Below are positions 42,995 through 52,361 of a DNA stretch of 64,000 nt, one piece after another (position 1 is the stretch's first letter; each line of letters opens with the position of its first letter). The notes under the pieces are model-generated. The model saw only the letters and a program-made list of their open reading frames with translations. It searched no databases and was not told the origin of the DNA. The DNA lies in the NCBI GenBank assembly GCA_050258755.1, contig JBLMZI010000003.1, forward strand, positions 1 through 64,000, written 5' to 3'. A program made the position numbers and the translations under genes. The DNA is from JBLMZI01 sp050258755 (GTDB lineage: Bacteria; Bacillota; Syntrophomonadia; Syntrophomonadales; DTU052).

Positions 42995-44374
42995 ATGCCG
43001 AATCGGGAAAACGCAAGCGAATTACTGCAGGAAATAAAGGAACTACGCCACCAGGCGCTGTCGCTGGTGCATATGTCGCCGATTGCGCTGTTTGTGATTC
43101 AGGAAGGCCGATTTCGGATTACGAACGGAGAATTCCGCAGTGTGACCGGCTATTCGGAGCATGAATTGGAAGTCATGGACCCGCTGAGTCTGGTGGCGCA
43201 GGACGAGCGGCCCAAAATCAAGGAAAAAATCGATCAGGTTCGCAGCGGCAAGGAAGTCGGGGCATTCGAAACCCGGATGATTCATAAAGACGGCAGCGTC
43301 CGCTGGGTGCTGGAGGCGATTGCATCGGTTCAGTACGATGAGCAGCAGGCAATCTTTGGCGGTCTCCTGGACATTACCGACCGAAAAATTGCCAATCAGC
43401 GCATTCACGAATCGGAAAACCGGTATCGGACGATTTTCGAAAATACCGGAACCGCAACCATCATTCTCAAAGAGGATACCAAGATCGCCCTGGCTAATTC
43501 GCAGTTTGAGGCACTTTCGGGCTACACCAAAGCGGAGATTGAGGGCAATTTGTCGTGGACCCAATTTGTGGGAAGCCGCGGGGATTTGGAACGGTTGACC
43601 CTGCATTTCGATCAGCAGCGCAAGGATCCGGTTTCCCAGAAGCAGACGGATGTGCTTTTTTTGGACCGGCATAACCGGTTCCGTATTATTCATGTGACCA
43701 CCAGCATTATTCCCGAAACCGGGGAGAGCGTCGCTTCCCTGCAGGACATCACCGAGCGTCAGCGGGCTGAACTGGAAGTCCGGCGCAGCCTGGCGCGGAT
43801 GCGTCAGGTCATGGAAGACACGATTCATGCGATGGCAACCACCATCGAAATCCGTGACCCATATACGGCCGGCCATATGTCGCGGGTCGCTTCGCTGGCT
43901 GCCGATATCGCCCGGAAGATGGAATTGTTAAGCCAGCAGGTGATCGCGGTTGAAATGGCCGCCGCGATTCATGATGTCGGCAAGGTGACGGTTCCGTCGG
44001 AAATTCTGAGCAAACCCGGCCGGATTAATGAATACGAATTCGGATTGATCCGCATGCATTCACAGGCCGGCTATGACGTGCTTCGCACCGTCGACTTTCC
44101 CTGGCCGCTGGCCGATATTGTGCTTCAGCATCATGAGAAACTGGACGGCTCCGGGTATCCCTTCGGGGTCAAAGGCGCCAAAATTCTTTTGGAGGCACGC
44201 ATCATCACGGTGGCGGATATTCTTGAAGCGATGGCGTCTCACCGGCCTTATCGGGCGGCGCTGCCGATGCAGGCGGCCCTGGATGAACTAAAGAATAACG
44301 CCGGACGTCTTTATGATGAACAGGTGGTGGAAGCATGCCTGGCGGTCATGGCAGACCGGCAGTTTGTGCTCTAG
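42995..44374 (+). CDS. PAS-PAS-HD-GYP cyclic di-GMP phosphodiesterase
   Basis: A 459-residue cytosolic protein. Two PAS domains (about 15-130 and 140-260, each closing with ITDR or ITERQ) lead into an HD-GYP domain (265-455): YTAGHMSRVASLA, AAAIHDVGKVTVPSEIL, HHEKLDGSGYPFG (GYP loop) and ARIITVADILEAMASHRPYR. The HD, HHE and GYP residues are intact, so hydrolysis of cyclic di-GMP is likely. No GGDEF domain is attached. The ribosome site is weak. It is divergent from the receiver-CheX operon, and both likely belong to one motility or surface-behaviour regulon. Confidence 0.93.
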   Translation: MPNRENASELLQEIKELRHQALSLVHMSPIALFVIQEGRFRITNGEFRSVTGYSEHELEVMDPLSLVAQDERPKIKEKIDQVRSGKEVGAFETRMIHKDGSVRWVLEAIASVQYDEQQAIFGGLLDITDRKIANQRIHESENRYRTIFENTGTATIILKEDTKIALANSQFEALSGYTKAEIEGNLSWTQFVGSRGDLERLTLHFDQQRKDPVSQKQTDVLFLDRHNRFRIIHVTTSIIPETGESVASLQDITERQRAELEVRRSLARMRQVMEDTIHAMATTIEIRDPYTAGHMSRVASLAADIARKMELLSQQVIAVEMAAAIHDVGKVTVPSEILSKPGRINEYEFGLIRMHSQAGYDVLRTVDFPWPLADIVLQHHEKLDGSGYPFGVKGAKILLEARIITVADILEAMASHRPYRAALPMQAALDELKNNAGRLYDEQVVEACLAVMADRQFVL

Positions 44375-44423
44375 AGAATACGGCCGGTTGGCGGGCGGGA
44401 TTGACCTGGGAGGAGGAGTGAGG

Positions 44424-44711
44424 ATGGATGAAACGAGAAAGTGCCCAATCTGCAAGGAGAATTTGGTTCGGGTGGCGGATGAGCTCGTGCCCGGGATGTG
44501 CCCGGAGATTTGCCCGGATAAGCTTTTCGGGCTGACCCCGATCGGCATTTCGGAACAAGGGGCCTTTGAGATCGAATCCAGCCATGTGATCCCGGTTGTG
44601 GCGATGATTTGTTCCAAGTGCGGCTTTGTCGCGCAGTTTATCGCCTCGAAGACCGAAGAGGACACCTGTCATATGAAAGAAAAAGGCCGCGTGAGAAAGA
44701 AGACAGAGTAA
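44424..44711 (+). CDS. Small zinc-ribbon protein
   Basis: A 95-residue cysteine-rich soluble protein: CPIC near residue 7, then CPEICPD around residue 28, CSKCGF near residue 64 and one cysteine close to the end. The CPIC/CSKC pairs likely bind zinc; no domain family is recognised. GGAGGAGGAG just upstream supports ATG 44424; the frame from 44313 overlaps the HD-GYP gene and is rejected. It follows the HD-GYP gene by 49 bases and shares its terminator. Confidence 0.66.
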   Translation: MDETRKCPICKENLVRVADELVPGMCPEICPDKLFGLTPIGISEQGAFEIESSHVIPVVAMICSKCGFVAQFIASKTEEDTCHMKEKGRVRKKTE

Positions 44712-44737
44712 GGCATATTGAGTCGCATACGGGGAAG

Positions 44738-44766
44738 AACCGTCGGAGTGCCGGCGGTTTTTCTTT
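44738..44766 (+). terminator. Intrinsic terminator after the small zinc-ribbon gene
   Basis: Stem AACCGTCGG / CCGGCGGTT (one G-U pair) with loop AGTG, followed by TTTCTTTT. Confidence 0.8.
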
Positions 44767-44803
44767 TGCGCGTTCGGAATCGGCTGGTCTAATCCGCTCC
44801 TTT

Positions 44804-46369
44804 TTAGCCCCGCCCGCGCCCAAGGCGCTGTTTCACCAGATTCAGAACCAGCTGCGATTCCTCCAGGCGAAAAACCAGGATCACCGCAGCGTAAACTGCG
44901 GTTCCGATCACAACACCGGTGACGACGGCTGCCAGCGCCTCCCCTTTGGGAGAGAGGTGGAGCATCTGCTGCAGTCTTGTTATCGAAAAGCGGGTGATCA
45001 GATACATCAGGCCGGAAGCGGCTGATGCAATGATAAAGTTCCTGAGAATCCGGCCACCGTCAATGGTATGAAGCCGCCATTTGAGCACACCGAGTAGGGC
45101 GAGCAGGTTTGCGGCGCCAGCCAGCGAATAGGCCAGGGCCAGGCCGGTGTGCTGCATCAGCGGCACCAGCAGAATCGAAAACGCGATGTTCAGCGCAATC
45201 GAGCAGATGCCAACCACCACCGGTGTGACAGTGTCCTTCAGCGAGTAAAACACCCGGTTCAGCAGCTGCAGGGCACTGTAGGCGAACATCCCGAGCGAAT
45301 AGTAAAGAACCGCCCAGGCGGTTGCGGTGGTGTCCGCCGCCGTGAAGCGGCCCTGCTGGAAGAACAGTTCGATGACCGGCTCGCGCAGGGCAATGAGGCC
45401 GGCACCCGCCGGGATGGTGATCAGGAAAACCCCGCGAAGACCGAGGGAGAAGGTCCGTTTGAAGGCGTCGATCTCATCGCGCGCGACCTGGGCGTTCATC
45501 GCCGGGAAAACCGCCATGGCTATCGAGATGCCGAAAATGCCGATCGGAAGCTGCATGATGCGCTGGGCCAGCCGCAGGGCCGAAATCGATCCTTCGGCCA
45601 GACCGGAGGCCAGGTTCTGAGTGACGAACAGGTTCAGCTGGGTGACCGACAATCCGATCAGGACCGGCAGCATCAGGACCATGATTTTTCGAAAGCCCGG
45701 GTGGGAAAGGTCAAGCGAAGGCGAATACTGAACGCCGGACCGCAGCAGAGCCGGGATCTGAACCGCCAGATTCAGCATGGCCCCGGTAACAACCCCGATC
45801 GCGAAGCCCATGATGCCAAACGGGCGGATCAAAGCAAGACCGACCACGATAATGCCGACATTGTACAGGACCGACCCGATCGCTGGCGAGGTAAAATGCT
45901 GTTTGGAATTAAGGATGCCCAGGGCCAGCCCGTTCAAGGCCATGAAAAAGGTCTGAAAAAACATGATCCGGGTGAGTTTAACGGCAAGATCGATGATATC
46001 CGGCGGAAGATCCGGCACCAAAAGCTGAATCAGCGGCCGGGTGTTGAGTTCGGCAATGACGATCAGAATCAGCAGCACGATAACGGTGACATTGAACAGG
46101 ATACTGGCGACTTTCCAGGCTTCCTGCTCCTCGTTGCGCGCCAGATAGCTGCTGAAAATTGGGATGAACGCTGAACTGAGCGCACCGCCCACCAGCAGCA
46201 TATAGATCAGATCAGGAATCGAAAAAGCCGCGTTGTAGGCATCGGTGATGTGCGTGCGTCCAAACCAGGTATAGAAAAGAACGTCCCGGACCAGTCCGAG
46301 CAAACGGGCGATCAGCGTGGCGGCCATCATAAAGCCGGCCGCCCGGGCGATGGATCTGCCGGTGGTCAT
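44804..46369 (-). CDS. murJ: Lipid II flippase MurJ/MviN family
   Basis: A 521-residue polytopic protein with about 14 membrane helices, a MATE-like MurJ. Signatures are AAGFMMAATLIARLLGLVRDVLFYTWFG at the start, DAYNAAFSIPDLIYMLLVGGALSSAFIP, FTSPAIGSVLYNVGII, LARE-equivalent VARDEIDAFKRTFSLGLR and a LLNRVFYSLKDTVTPVVV region. It moves lipid II across the membrane for peptidoglycan. AAGGAG ten bases upstream supports the start. uppP is divergent next to it, so two lipid-carrier genes are adjacent. Confidence 0.95.
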   Translation of the reverse strand: MTTGRSIARAAGFMMAATLIARLLGLVRDVLFYTWFGRTHITDAYNAAFSIPDLIYMLLVGGALSSAFIPIFSSYLARNEEQEAWKVASILFNVTVIVLLILIVIAELNTRPLIQLLVPDLPPDIIDLAVKLTRIMFFQTFFMALNGLALGILNSKQHFTSPAIGSVLYNVGIIVVGLALIRPFGIMGFAIGVVTGAMLNLAVQIPALLRSGVQYSPSLDLSHPGFRKIMVLMLPVLIGLSVTQLNLFVTQNLASGLAEGSISALRLAQRIMQLPIGIFGISIAMAVFPAMNAQVARDEIDAFKRTFSLGLRGVFLITIPAGAGLIALREPVIELFFQQGRFTAADTTATAWAVLYYSLGMFAYSALQLLNRVFYSLKDTVTPVVVGICSIALNIAFSILLVPLMQHTGLALAYSLAGAANLLALLGVLKWRLHTIDGGRILRNFIIASAASGLMYLITRFSITRLQQMLHLSPKGEALAAVVTGVVIGTAVYAAVILVFRLEESQLVLNLVKQRLGRGRG

Positions 46370-46595
46370 CGTCTGTGCTCCTTGCGTGTTATTCGCGTGA
46401 AAACGGGGGAATCTGTCTGAAATCGGCCAACTGCCTAGGCAAATTATTCGCTAAAGCAGGTGCCGCCTATACCAGACAAGTGTGTAGCCTGAAAACTTTG
46501 GGAATTTTGAAGGATTTACGCGCTGGATTGAGAATATTCAGCAAAGGCCGGGCATAATCGAAAAGAAAAAGAGGCCGTCAACGGAGGATGAATGA

Positions 46596-47384
46596 ATGTC
46601 TATTTTTCAAGCGGTGATTTTGGGTCTGGTGCAGGGGCTGGGCGAGTTTCTGCCCATCTCAAGTTCGGCCCATTTGGTCCTGGTTCCCTGGTTGTTTCAC
46701 TGGAAGGATCCAGGCTTGACCTTTGATATCGCGCTTCATATCGGAACTTTGATTGCGGTCATCCTGTTTTTCTGGCGGGATTGGATTCGGCTCCTGATTG
46801 GCGGGTTTACCGACGTGAAAAGCACGGACGGGCGATTATTCTGGTTTCTGGTGGCGGCCACCATTCCGGGCGCGGTAGGGGGTTTTCTGCTGGAGAACTA
46901 CGCCGAAACCGTGTTTCGGGCGCCGATTCTGATCGGCATTTTGTTGATCGTCATGGGTGTGATCCTTTATTGGGCCGACCAGCGGGGCGCAAAGCGGATC
47001 GAGCTGGACGACATCGACTGGAAAACCAGCCTGATGATCGGCTGTTCCCAGGTGTTGGCGATCATTCCGGGGGTCTCCCGTTCCGGAATCACCATGACCA
47101 CAGGCCTGCTGGCCGGATTGAACCGCGAGGGAGCGGCCCGGTTTTCGTTCCTGCTTTCCGCGCCGATCATCTTCGGGGCCGCCATTGTGAAAATGCCGGA
47201 ATTGATGGCAAATCCGCAGGTCATCAACGCCAGTTTTATCACCGGCATGGTGGTTGCGGCGGTCACCGGCCTTGCCAGCATCGGTTTTCTGCTGAAATTC
47301 CTCCAGACCAAAACCTTTCTGCCTTTCGTTTGGTACCGGTTTGCGCTCGGAGCGATCGTGATCGTCACTGCCTTGATCCGGTAG
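46596..47384 (+). CDS. uppP: Undecaprenyl-diphosphatase UppP
   Basis: A 262-residue membrane phosphatase that recycles undecaprenyl diphosphate. The two conserved regions are QGLGEFLPISSSAHLVLVPWL and IPGVSRSGITMTTGLLAGLNRE, with catalytic glutamate, serines and arginine in place. Length is usual (about 265). GGAGGATG precedes the ATG. It is convergent with the transporter ending at 47398. Confidence 0.97.
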   Translation: MSIFQAVILGLVQGLGEFLPISSSAHLVLVPWLFHWKDPGLTFDIALHIGTLIAVILFFWRDWIRLLIGGFTDVKSTDGRLFWFLVAATIPGAVGGFLLENYAETVFRAPILIGILLIVMGVILYWADQRGAKRIELDDIDWKTSLMIGCSQVLAIIPGVSRSGITMTTGLLAGLNREGAARFSFLLSAPIIFGAAIVKMPELMANPQVINASFITGMVVAAVTGLASIGFLLKFLQTKTFLPFVWYRFALGAIVIVTALIR

Positions 47385-47397
47385 GATGAGGAAAGGG

Positions 47398-48561
47398 TTA
47401 CAGCGAGATCAGGCGGCGGCGGACCAGCCATTGCATCAGTAAACCTGCCAGGAAACCGGCACCCATATTCACCAGGCCGAAACCGGCCGTAACCAGCATG
47501 ATGTAAAGATCGTCCTTTTCCGTGATACCGCGTGCGGATACCGCCAGTTCAAGCCCGGCGACAAACAGCATAATTCCCAGAATACTGAATGGAATCATCT
47601 GAAAAAGAAGCAGTACTGAACTGCTGAAACCGAGAGCCAAAACCAGTAGAATAGCGCCCATAATGACCAGGGCGCCCCCGGTGCGGGCTCCGAACCGGGC
47701 ATGAGCGGCCAATCCGCCCGCACCGTGGCACATAGGCACACCGCCGGTCAGCGGGGCCAGCAGATTGATCAGCCCTTGCGAAATTGCCATCTTCTTCTCG
47801 GTGACCGGGCGGTCCGGGAAGCGGCGATTGTTTTCAGAAGTAACCGCGATCACAGCATTGCCCAGCGTGAGCGGAATCTGCGGAATCGCGAGAATGACGG
47901 TTCCTTTGAGCAGTTCCTGCCAGGTCATGTTCCCGAGCGAGAATGACGGAAGCCGGAACTCAAAGTGAAGCTGGCTAACCTGTGCTGCCAGGCCAGGATC
48001 ACGGATTAAGGCAACAACCAGGCCGATGAGAAGCAGGAAGAACATCGCCGGAAGCTTGCGGGAAAGCATCAGGAAGGTCACCAGCAGGACGACTGCCGCA
48101 ACCAGAAAATCACCGGCCATCATTTTGCCGCCCTGCAGCATAAAAGAAAATCCCAGGCCTAGAACGATCCCTTTAACCAGCGGTTTGGAAGTAATGCGGG
48201 CAACAAAATCCAGTAATCCGGTCATCCCGGCAATCAGCCAGAACAGCCCGGTGAAGAGGCCGGCACCCCAGACCGCACCGGCCGTAACCGCCGAAGTATG
48301 GGTAATGGCAGCAGCCCCGATCGCCTTCATGGGCTCTACCGGGACAGGTGTCCGATAATATAGGCCGCAGGCGATCATCATGATGCCGAAACCGAAGAGA
48401 ACCCCGAGCGGGTCCATGTGGACAACCGTAATATATCCGACGACAAAGGGGATAAAAACCCCGAGATCGCCGAAAGCGCCAGCCCATTCCGATAGGTTGA
48501 ACCGGTTCCAGTGCGGCCTGGTGGCAGCATCCTGATTGACAATCTGGTCATCCGCTTTCAA
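47398..48561 (-). CDS. MOT1-type sulfate/molybdate transporter
   Basis: A 387-residue membrane protein with about ten helices. Two MOT1 signatures are seen: ILAIPQIPLTLGNAVIAV and PLTGGVPMCHGAGGLAAHAR, along with VPVEPMKAIGAAAI in the first half. MOT1-family carriers move molybdate or sulfate. The oxidoreductase at 173 needs molybdenum or tungsten, so molybdate uptake would fit, although the genes are distant. The start is TTG at 48561 with GGGGGGGA upstream. The C-terminal sequence LVRRRLISL is short and cytosolic. Confidence 0.86.
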   Translation of the reverse strand: MKADDQIVNQDAATRPHWNRFNLSEWAGAFGDLGVFIPFVVGYITVVHMDPLGVLFGFGIMMIACGLYYRTPVPVEPMKAIGAAAITHTSAVTAGAVWGAGLFTGLFWLIAGMTGLLDFVARITSKPLVKGIVLGLGFSFMLQGGKMMAGDFLVAAVVLLVTFLMLSRKLPAMFFLLLIGLVVALIRDPGLAAQVSQLHFEFRLPSFSLGNMTWQELLKGTVILAIPQIPLTLGNAVIAVTSENNRRFPDRPVTEKKMAISQGLINLLAPLTGGVPMCHGAGGLAAHARFGARTGGALVIMGAILLVLALGFSSSVLLLFQMIPFSILGIMLFVAGLELAVSARGITEKDDLYIMLVTAGFGLVNMGAGFLAGLLMQWLVRRRLISL

Positions 48562-48793
48562 TCTTTTCCCCCCCGGCTGCTATTTTCCACATAACACAAT
48601 CATGCCATAAAAAGCCTGCCAACTGACGGATAGTTTACAGGAGCATCGCTGTTTCGGCTTTGGTTCTGCGCGGCCGGGGAGGCGGCGAATCGATCTGCTA
48701 TGTTTCCCCTTAAGGAAGGCGGTTTGTGCTACAAACGGACTGCATTTCCACACACTTTTCCGGAGATGATAAGGTGTAAAAAGGGGTGGCAGC

Positions 48794-49354
48794 TTGCAAA
48801 TACTCCAGGACCCCGGCAGAATCAAGGCCGTTGGCGAGTTCAACGCCCAGGTGACTGAGGTGCACAAGGCGTTTTTTGACTACTGGATGACGAATGTTCT
48901 GTTTCATTGGGATTTTTGGGTTAATGTCGCTTTGTCCATACTGCCCTGGCTGATATGGATGAAGTACCGAAAGAAAGCGAGTACGAATCGACTGTTGTTT
49001 GTCGGTTTCTTCGTCATCATTCTGACTTCCTGGCTGGACTTTTTCGGGACGATTTATGGATTGTGGTATTACACCGGGAAAATACTGCCCACAATACCTA
49101 CGTATATCCCGTGGGATTTTTGCATCATCCCAGTTTTTATCATGTTTCTGCTTCAGATAAAACCCGAAGTTTCTGTCTGGGTAAAAGCTTTGATCTTTGC
49201 AGGCGTCGGCGCTTTTATCGGTGAGCCTGTGTTTATGTGGCTTGGTTTTTATGTGCAGAAGCATTGGAGCGTTTTTTACTCGTTCCCCATCTACTATTTG
49301 ATCTATCTTGCCTGCCATAAGCTCAGCAGAGTGAAAAACTTTGAACCTTTATAG
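48794..49354 (+). CDS. CBO0543-family membrane protein
   Basis: A 186-residue protein of a family seen mostly in spore-forming Bacillota. Four or five membrane helices: VNVALSILPWLIWM, RLLFVGFFVIILTSWLDFFG, IPWDFCIIPVFIMFLLQI, VKALIFAGVGAFIGEPVFMW and FPIYYLIYLACHKL. The tract GLWYYTGKILP...PWDFCIIP is typical. Function unknown. The start is TTG 48794 with AAGGGGTGG upstream. Divergent from the MOT1 gene. Confidence 0.8.
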   Translation: MQILQDPGRIKAVGEFNAQVTEVHKAFFDYWMTNVLFHWDFWVNVALSILPWLIWMKYRKKASTNRLLFVGFFVIILTSWLDFFGTIYGLWYYTGKILPTIPTYIPWDFCIIPVFIMFLLQIKPEVSVWVKALIFAGVGAFIGEPVFMWLGFYVQKHWSVFYSFPIYYLIYLACHKLSRVKNFEPL

Positions 49355-49565
49355 GTTGAGGACAGAATTGCTGAACCCAGATCAAAATATGAAACAAACG
49401 CGAAAAGAGAGCGATTGAAAGATCGCTTTCTTTTCGCGCCAGACACCCTACGAAGAATACACTTGCCGCAGCTGGAAGACCTTGCTATACTCAATGTAGG
49501 TAAACTAATTACACCAATATGGTTTACCTGGGCTTGTCAGAGAAACCGGCTGGGGGGATGGCGCA

Positions 49566-50549
49566 ATGCAGAAAAAACCAATTATTATCATTGTTTTGGC
49601 ACTTGCACTCGGCGGATTGAGTTATTGGGCATACCAGACCTATTTCGCGAACCGGGGGAATGTGATTGAAGCCTCGGGAACGATTGAGGCGACCACGGTC
49701 GAACTTTCGGCCCGGACGGCCGGTGCGATCGGGAAGCTGATTCCCCAGGAAGGGGATCAAGTGAAAAAGGGCGATGTGGTGGCGGAACTGGTCCGGAACG
49801 ACCTGCAGGCCCAGCGGGAACAGGCCGCGATGGCTGTGATGAAAGCGGAAGCCCAACTGAACGACCTTCAATCCGGGGCGAGGATTCAGGAGAAGCAGCA
49901 GGCCGCGGCGAGCCTTGAGAGCGCGAAAACCAACGCTGCCAAAGCGATGGCCGACCTGGAACGAAAACAGAACCTCTTCAATGAAGGCGCCGCTTCACAG
50001 GATGAACTGGAACGATATAAAACCGCGGCGGAACTGGCGAAGAACCAGCTAAAGGCGGCCCAGGCGCAGTTAAGCCTGCTGGAGGCCGGCAGCCGGCCCC
50101 AGACCGTTGCGGCGGCCCGGGCCGAGGTGGAACGCGCCAAAGCGGTTTTAGCGGCCTCGGACGCCATGGTGGCCGATTTGAAGATTACGGCGCCGATTGA
50201 CGGTGAACTGATCGCGCGCAATTATGAGCCCGGCGAATATGTCGGGATGGGAGCGTCGCTTGGAACCGTCGCCGATCTGGAGCACCTTTGGATCAAGGTG
50301 TACATACCGACTGATGAAATGCCTTCGGTCGCCGTCGGCAAGAAGGCCCGGTTTACGGTTAGCGGCAGTGATCATGTCTTTACCGGCGTGGTGGACTGGG
50401 TGTCCCCGAAAGGCGAGTATACCCCGAAAACGATTCAGACCAAGCAGGAGCGGACCAATGTCGTGTTTGCGGTTAAGATCCGGACCGGCAGCGCGAACGG
50501 CATGCTGAAACCGGGCATGCCGGCCGATGTGGAAATGGACCGGGGGTGA
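49566..50549 (+). CDS. HlyD-family membrane-fusion adaptor
   Basis: A 327-residue adaptor protein. One N-terminal membrane anchor (about 5-24), a split lipoyl/barrel-sandwich domain (VIEASGTIEATTVELSARTAG and MVADLKITAPIDGELIARNYEPGEYV), a long alanine-rich coiled-coil hairpin (about 85-190) and a beta-barrel (LEHLWIKVYIPTDEM...). It would link an ABC exporter to the cell exterior. It overlaps the following ATPase start, so the efflux genes form one operon. GGGGGG upstream supports the start. Confidence 0.9.
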   Translation: MQKKPIIIIVLALALGGLSYWAYQTYFANRGNVIEASGTIEATTVELSARTAGAIGKLIPQEGDQVKKGDVVAELVRNDLQAQREQAAMAVMKAEAQLNDLQSGARIQEKQQAAASLESAKTNAAKAMADLERKQNLFNEGAASQDELERYKTAAELAKNQLKAAQAQLSLLEAGSRPQTVAAARAEVERAKAVLAASDAMVADLKITAPIDGELIARNYEPGEYVGMGASLGTVADLEHLWIKVYIPTDEMPSVAVGKKARFTVSGSDHVFTGVVDWVSPKGEYTPKTIQTKQERTNVVFAVKIRTGSANGMLKPGMPADVEMDRG

Positions 50550-50554
50550 GCCCG

Positions 50555-51451
50555 ATGATCGTGACTGAGGCTTTGACGAAATCGTTCGGGAAAACCCGGG
50601 CGGTACAGCAGGTGAGCATTCATGTCGAGGAAGGCCAGATTTACGGCCTGGTCGGACCGGATGGCGCCGGTAAGACGACGCTGATGCGCATGATCTGCGG
50701 GCTGATCACACCGGATTCGGGCCGGGTCAGGCTGCTCGGCAACGGCAATCCGGACAAGGCCGATTTCGGCTATATGCCCCAACGGTTCAGCCTTTACGGT
50801 GATTTGACCGTGATGGAGAATATCTCGTTTTTCGGCTCTATGTACAAGATCGATAAAAAGACCATTCAGAAGCGGGCGGCGGAAGTGCTTGAACTGACCC
50901 GTCTGGCCCCGTTTGCCGACCGGTTCGCCGACAATCTGTCCGGGGGCATGAAACAGAAATTAGCCCTGACGAGTGCCTTGATTACCCGGCCAAAGCTGCT
51001 GGTGCTTGACGAACCGACTTACGGCGTTGACCCGGAGTCCCGCAAGGAGTTCTGGAAGATTCTTTACCGTTTGAATAAAGAGGGCATGACGGTCATGGTA
51101 TCAACCCCTTATATGGATGAGGCTGAGCTGTGCAGCGTGGTCGCGTTCATGTCCCAGGGGCGGATCATGGCCGTGGATACCCCCATAAAGCACAAACAGG
51201 ATTTCCCGGGCCGGCTGTTGGCGGTGCGGGCGGTGACCCGCGATCCGGACCTCTTCAACGGCATGCCAGGCGTCCAGGAAATATCGTTCTACGGCGATCG
51301 CTTTCATCTGGTGGTTGATGATCCAGAGCGCGCCATCCCGGCGGCGGCCTCCTGGCTGGCGGCCGCGGGCGTGCAGTGTGTGTCGATCCAGGAGGTTGCG
51401 CCTTCGATGGAAGACCTGTTTGTTTCGCTGACCCGCAGTGAGGTGAGTTGA
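50555..51451 (+). CDS. ABC exporter ATPase, subunit 1
   Basis: A 298-residue ATPase. Walker A is GPDGAGKTT, signature LSGGMKQKL and Walker B LLVLDEPTYGVDP, with H-loop replaced by a threonine/proline sequence MVSTPYMDEAE (the usual His is missing). The last 75 residues form a C-terminal tail like those of drug-export ATPases (YbhF/YhiH-type). The GTG at 50546 overlaps the adaptor stop, but ATG 50555 has GGGGGTGA upstream and is preferred. A degenerate switch histidine suggests that this subunit may be the less active of the pair. Confidence 0.9.
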   Translation: MIVTEALTKSFGKTRAVQQVSIHVEEGQIYGLVGPDGAGKTTLMRMICGLITPDSGRVRLLGNGNPDKADFGYMPQRFSLYGDLTVMENISFFGSMYKIDKKTIQKRAAEVLELTRLAPFADRFADNLSGGMKQKLALTSALITRPKLLVLDEPTYGVDPESRKEFWKILYRLNKEGMTVMVSTPYMDEAELCSVVAFMSQGRIMAVDTPIKHKQDFPGRLLAVRAVTRDPDLFNGMPGVQEISFYGDRFHLVVDDPERAIPAAASWLAAAGVQCVSIQEVAPSMEDLFVSLTRSEVS

Positions 51452-51452
51452 T

Positions 51453-52361
51453 ATGACAACCGCCGTTGTTACCAATGAATTGACCCGAAGATTCGGCGAT
51501 TTCACTGCGGTGGACCGGCTTAGCCTGGAGATCGGGACCGGAGAGATCTGTGGTTTTCTGGGCCCGAACGGCGCGGGGAAATCGACTGCGATCCGGATGC
51601 TGTGCGGGATTTTGGAGCCGACCGCGGGGTCCGCGACCGTGCTGGGCTTTGATTTGAAAAAACAGACCGAGGAAATCAAAAGCCGGATCGGTTATATGTC
51701 CCAAAAATTCAGCCTGTATGACGATTTAACGGTTCGGGAGAACCTGAATTTTTATGCCGGTATGTACAGCATTCCTGCTCGGGAACGAACCCGGCGGATT
51801 GCCCAGATGGTTGAAATGGCCGAATTGACGGGCCGGGAAGGCGAATTGTCCGCCAATCTGGCCGGCGGTTTGAAGCAGCGGCTTGCGCTCGGATGTGCCA
51901 TCATAGCACGGCCTTCGCTGGTTTTTCTCGATGAGCCGACCAGTGGGGTCAGCCCGACCAGCCGGCGCTCGTTCTTCAATCTCATTCAAAAGATGGCCAG
52001 CCAGGGAACCACGGTCATCGTAACGACCCATTTCATGGATGAAGCGGAGCGGTGCAGCCGGATCGCCTTTATCAATCAGGGTCAGCTGCTCGCCTATAAC
52101 ACGCCGGATTGGCTTAAAAAAGAGGTGCTGGAAGGGACGCTGGTCGAACTGACCATCCCACGGGCATTGCACCGAATCGACGAGGTCGACAGCCTCCCTT
52201 ATGTCCGGGAATGCAGCGTGCATGGGCCGATCCTGCATGTTCTGCTGGCGGACGAAGCGGCCATTGAACGCCTGTGTTTCGATACCGGCGGCGAAGCGGT
52301 CCGAATCACGCCGTCGCTGGAGGATGTGTTTATCACCCTGGCCAAAAAGAACCGAAAGTAG
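51453..52361 (+). CDS. ABC exporter ATPase, subunit 2
   Basis: A 302-residue ATPase starting one base after the first subunit. Walker A is GPNGAGKST, Walker B LVFLDEPTSGVSP and H-loop VTTHFMDEAE with histidine present. The signature reads LAGGLKQRL, with alanine in place of the usual serine, so ATP sites of the pair are complementary: subunit 1 has a normal signature but no H-loop His, subunit 2 has the His but an altered signature. The pair probably forms a heterodimer with one working site. Confidence 0.92.
   Translation: MTTAVVTNELTRRFGDFTAVDRLSLEIGTGEICGFLGPNGAGKSTAIRMLCGILEPTAGSATVLGFDLKKQTEEIKSRIGYMSQKFSLYDDLTVRENLNFYAGMYSIPARERTRRIAQMVEMAELTGREGELSANLAGGLKQRLALGCAIIARPSLVFLDEPTSGVSPTSRRSFFNLIQKMASQGTTVIVTTHFMDEAERCSRIAFINQGQLLAYNTPDWLKKEVLEGTLVELTIPRALHRIDEVDSLPYVRECSVHGPILHVLLADEAAIERLCFDTGGEAVRITPSLEDVFITLAKKNRK

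Noticed and set aside
45149..46174. A 341-codon open frame on the plus strand opposite murJ
   Set aside because: It is very rich in Arg, Asp, Gln and Gly with no fold-like pattern and no ribosome site, and murJ on the other strand is unmistakable. It is a shadow frame.
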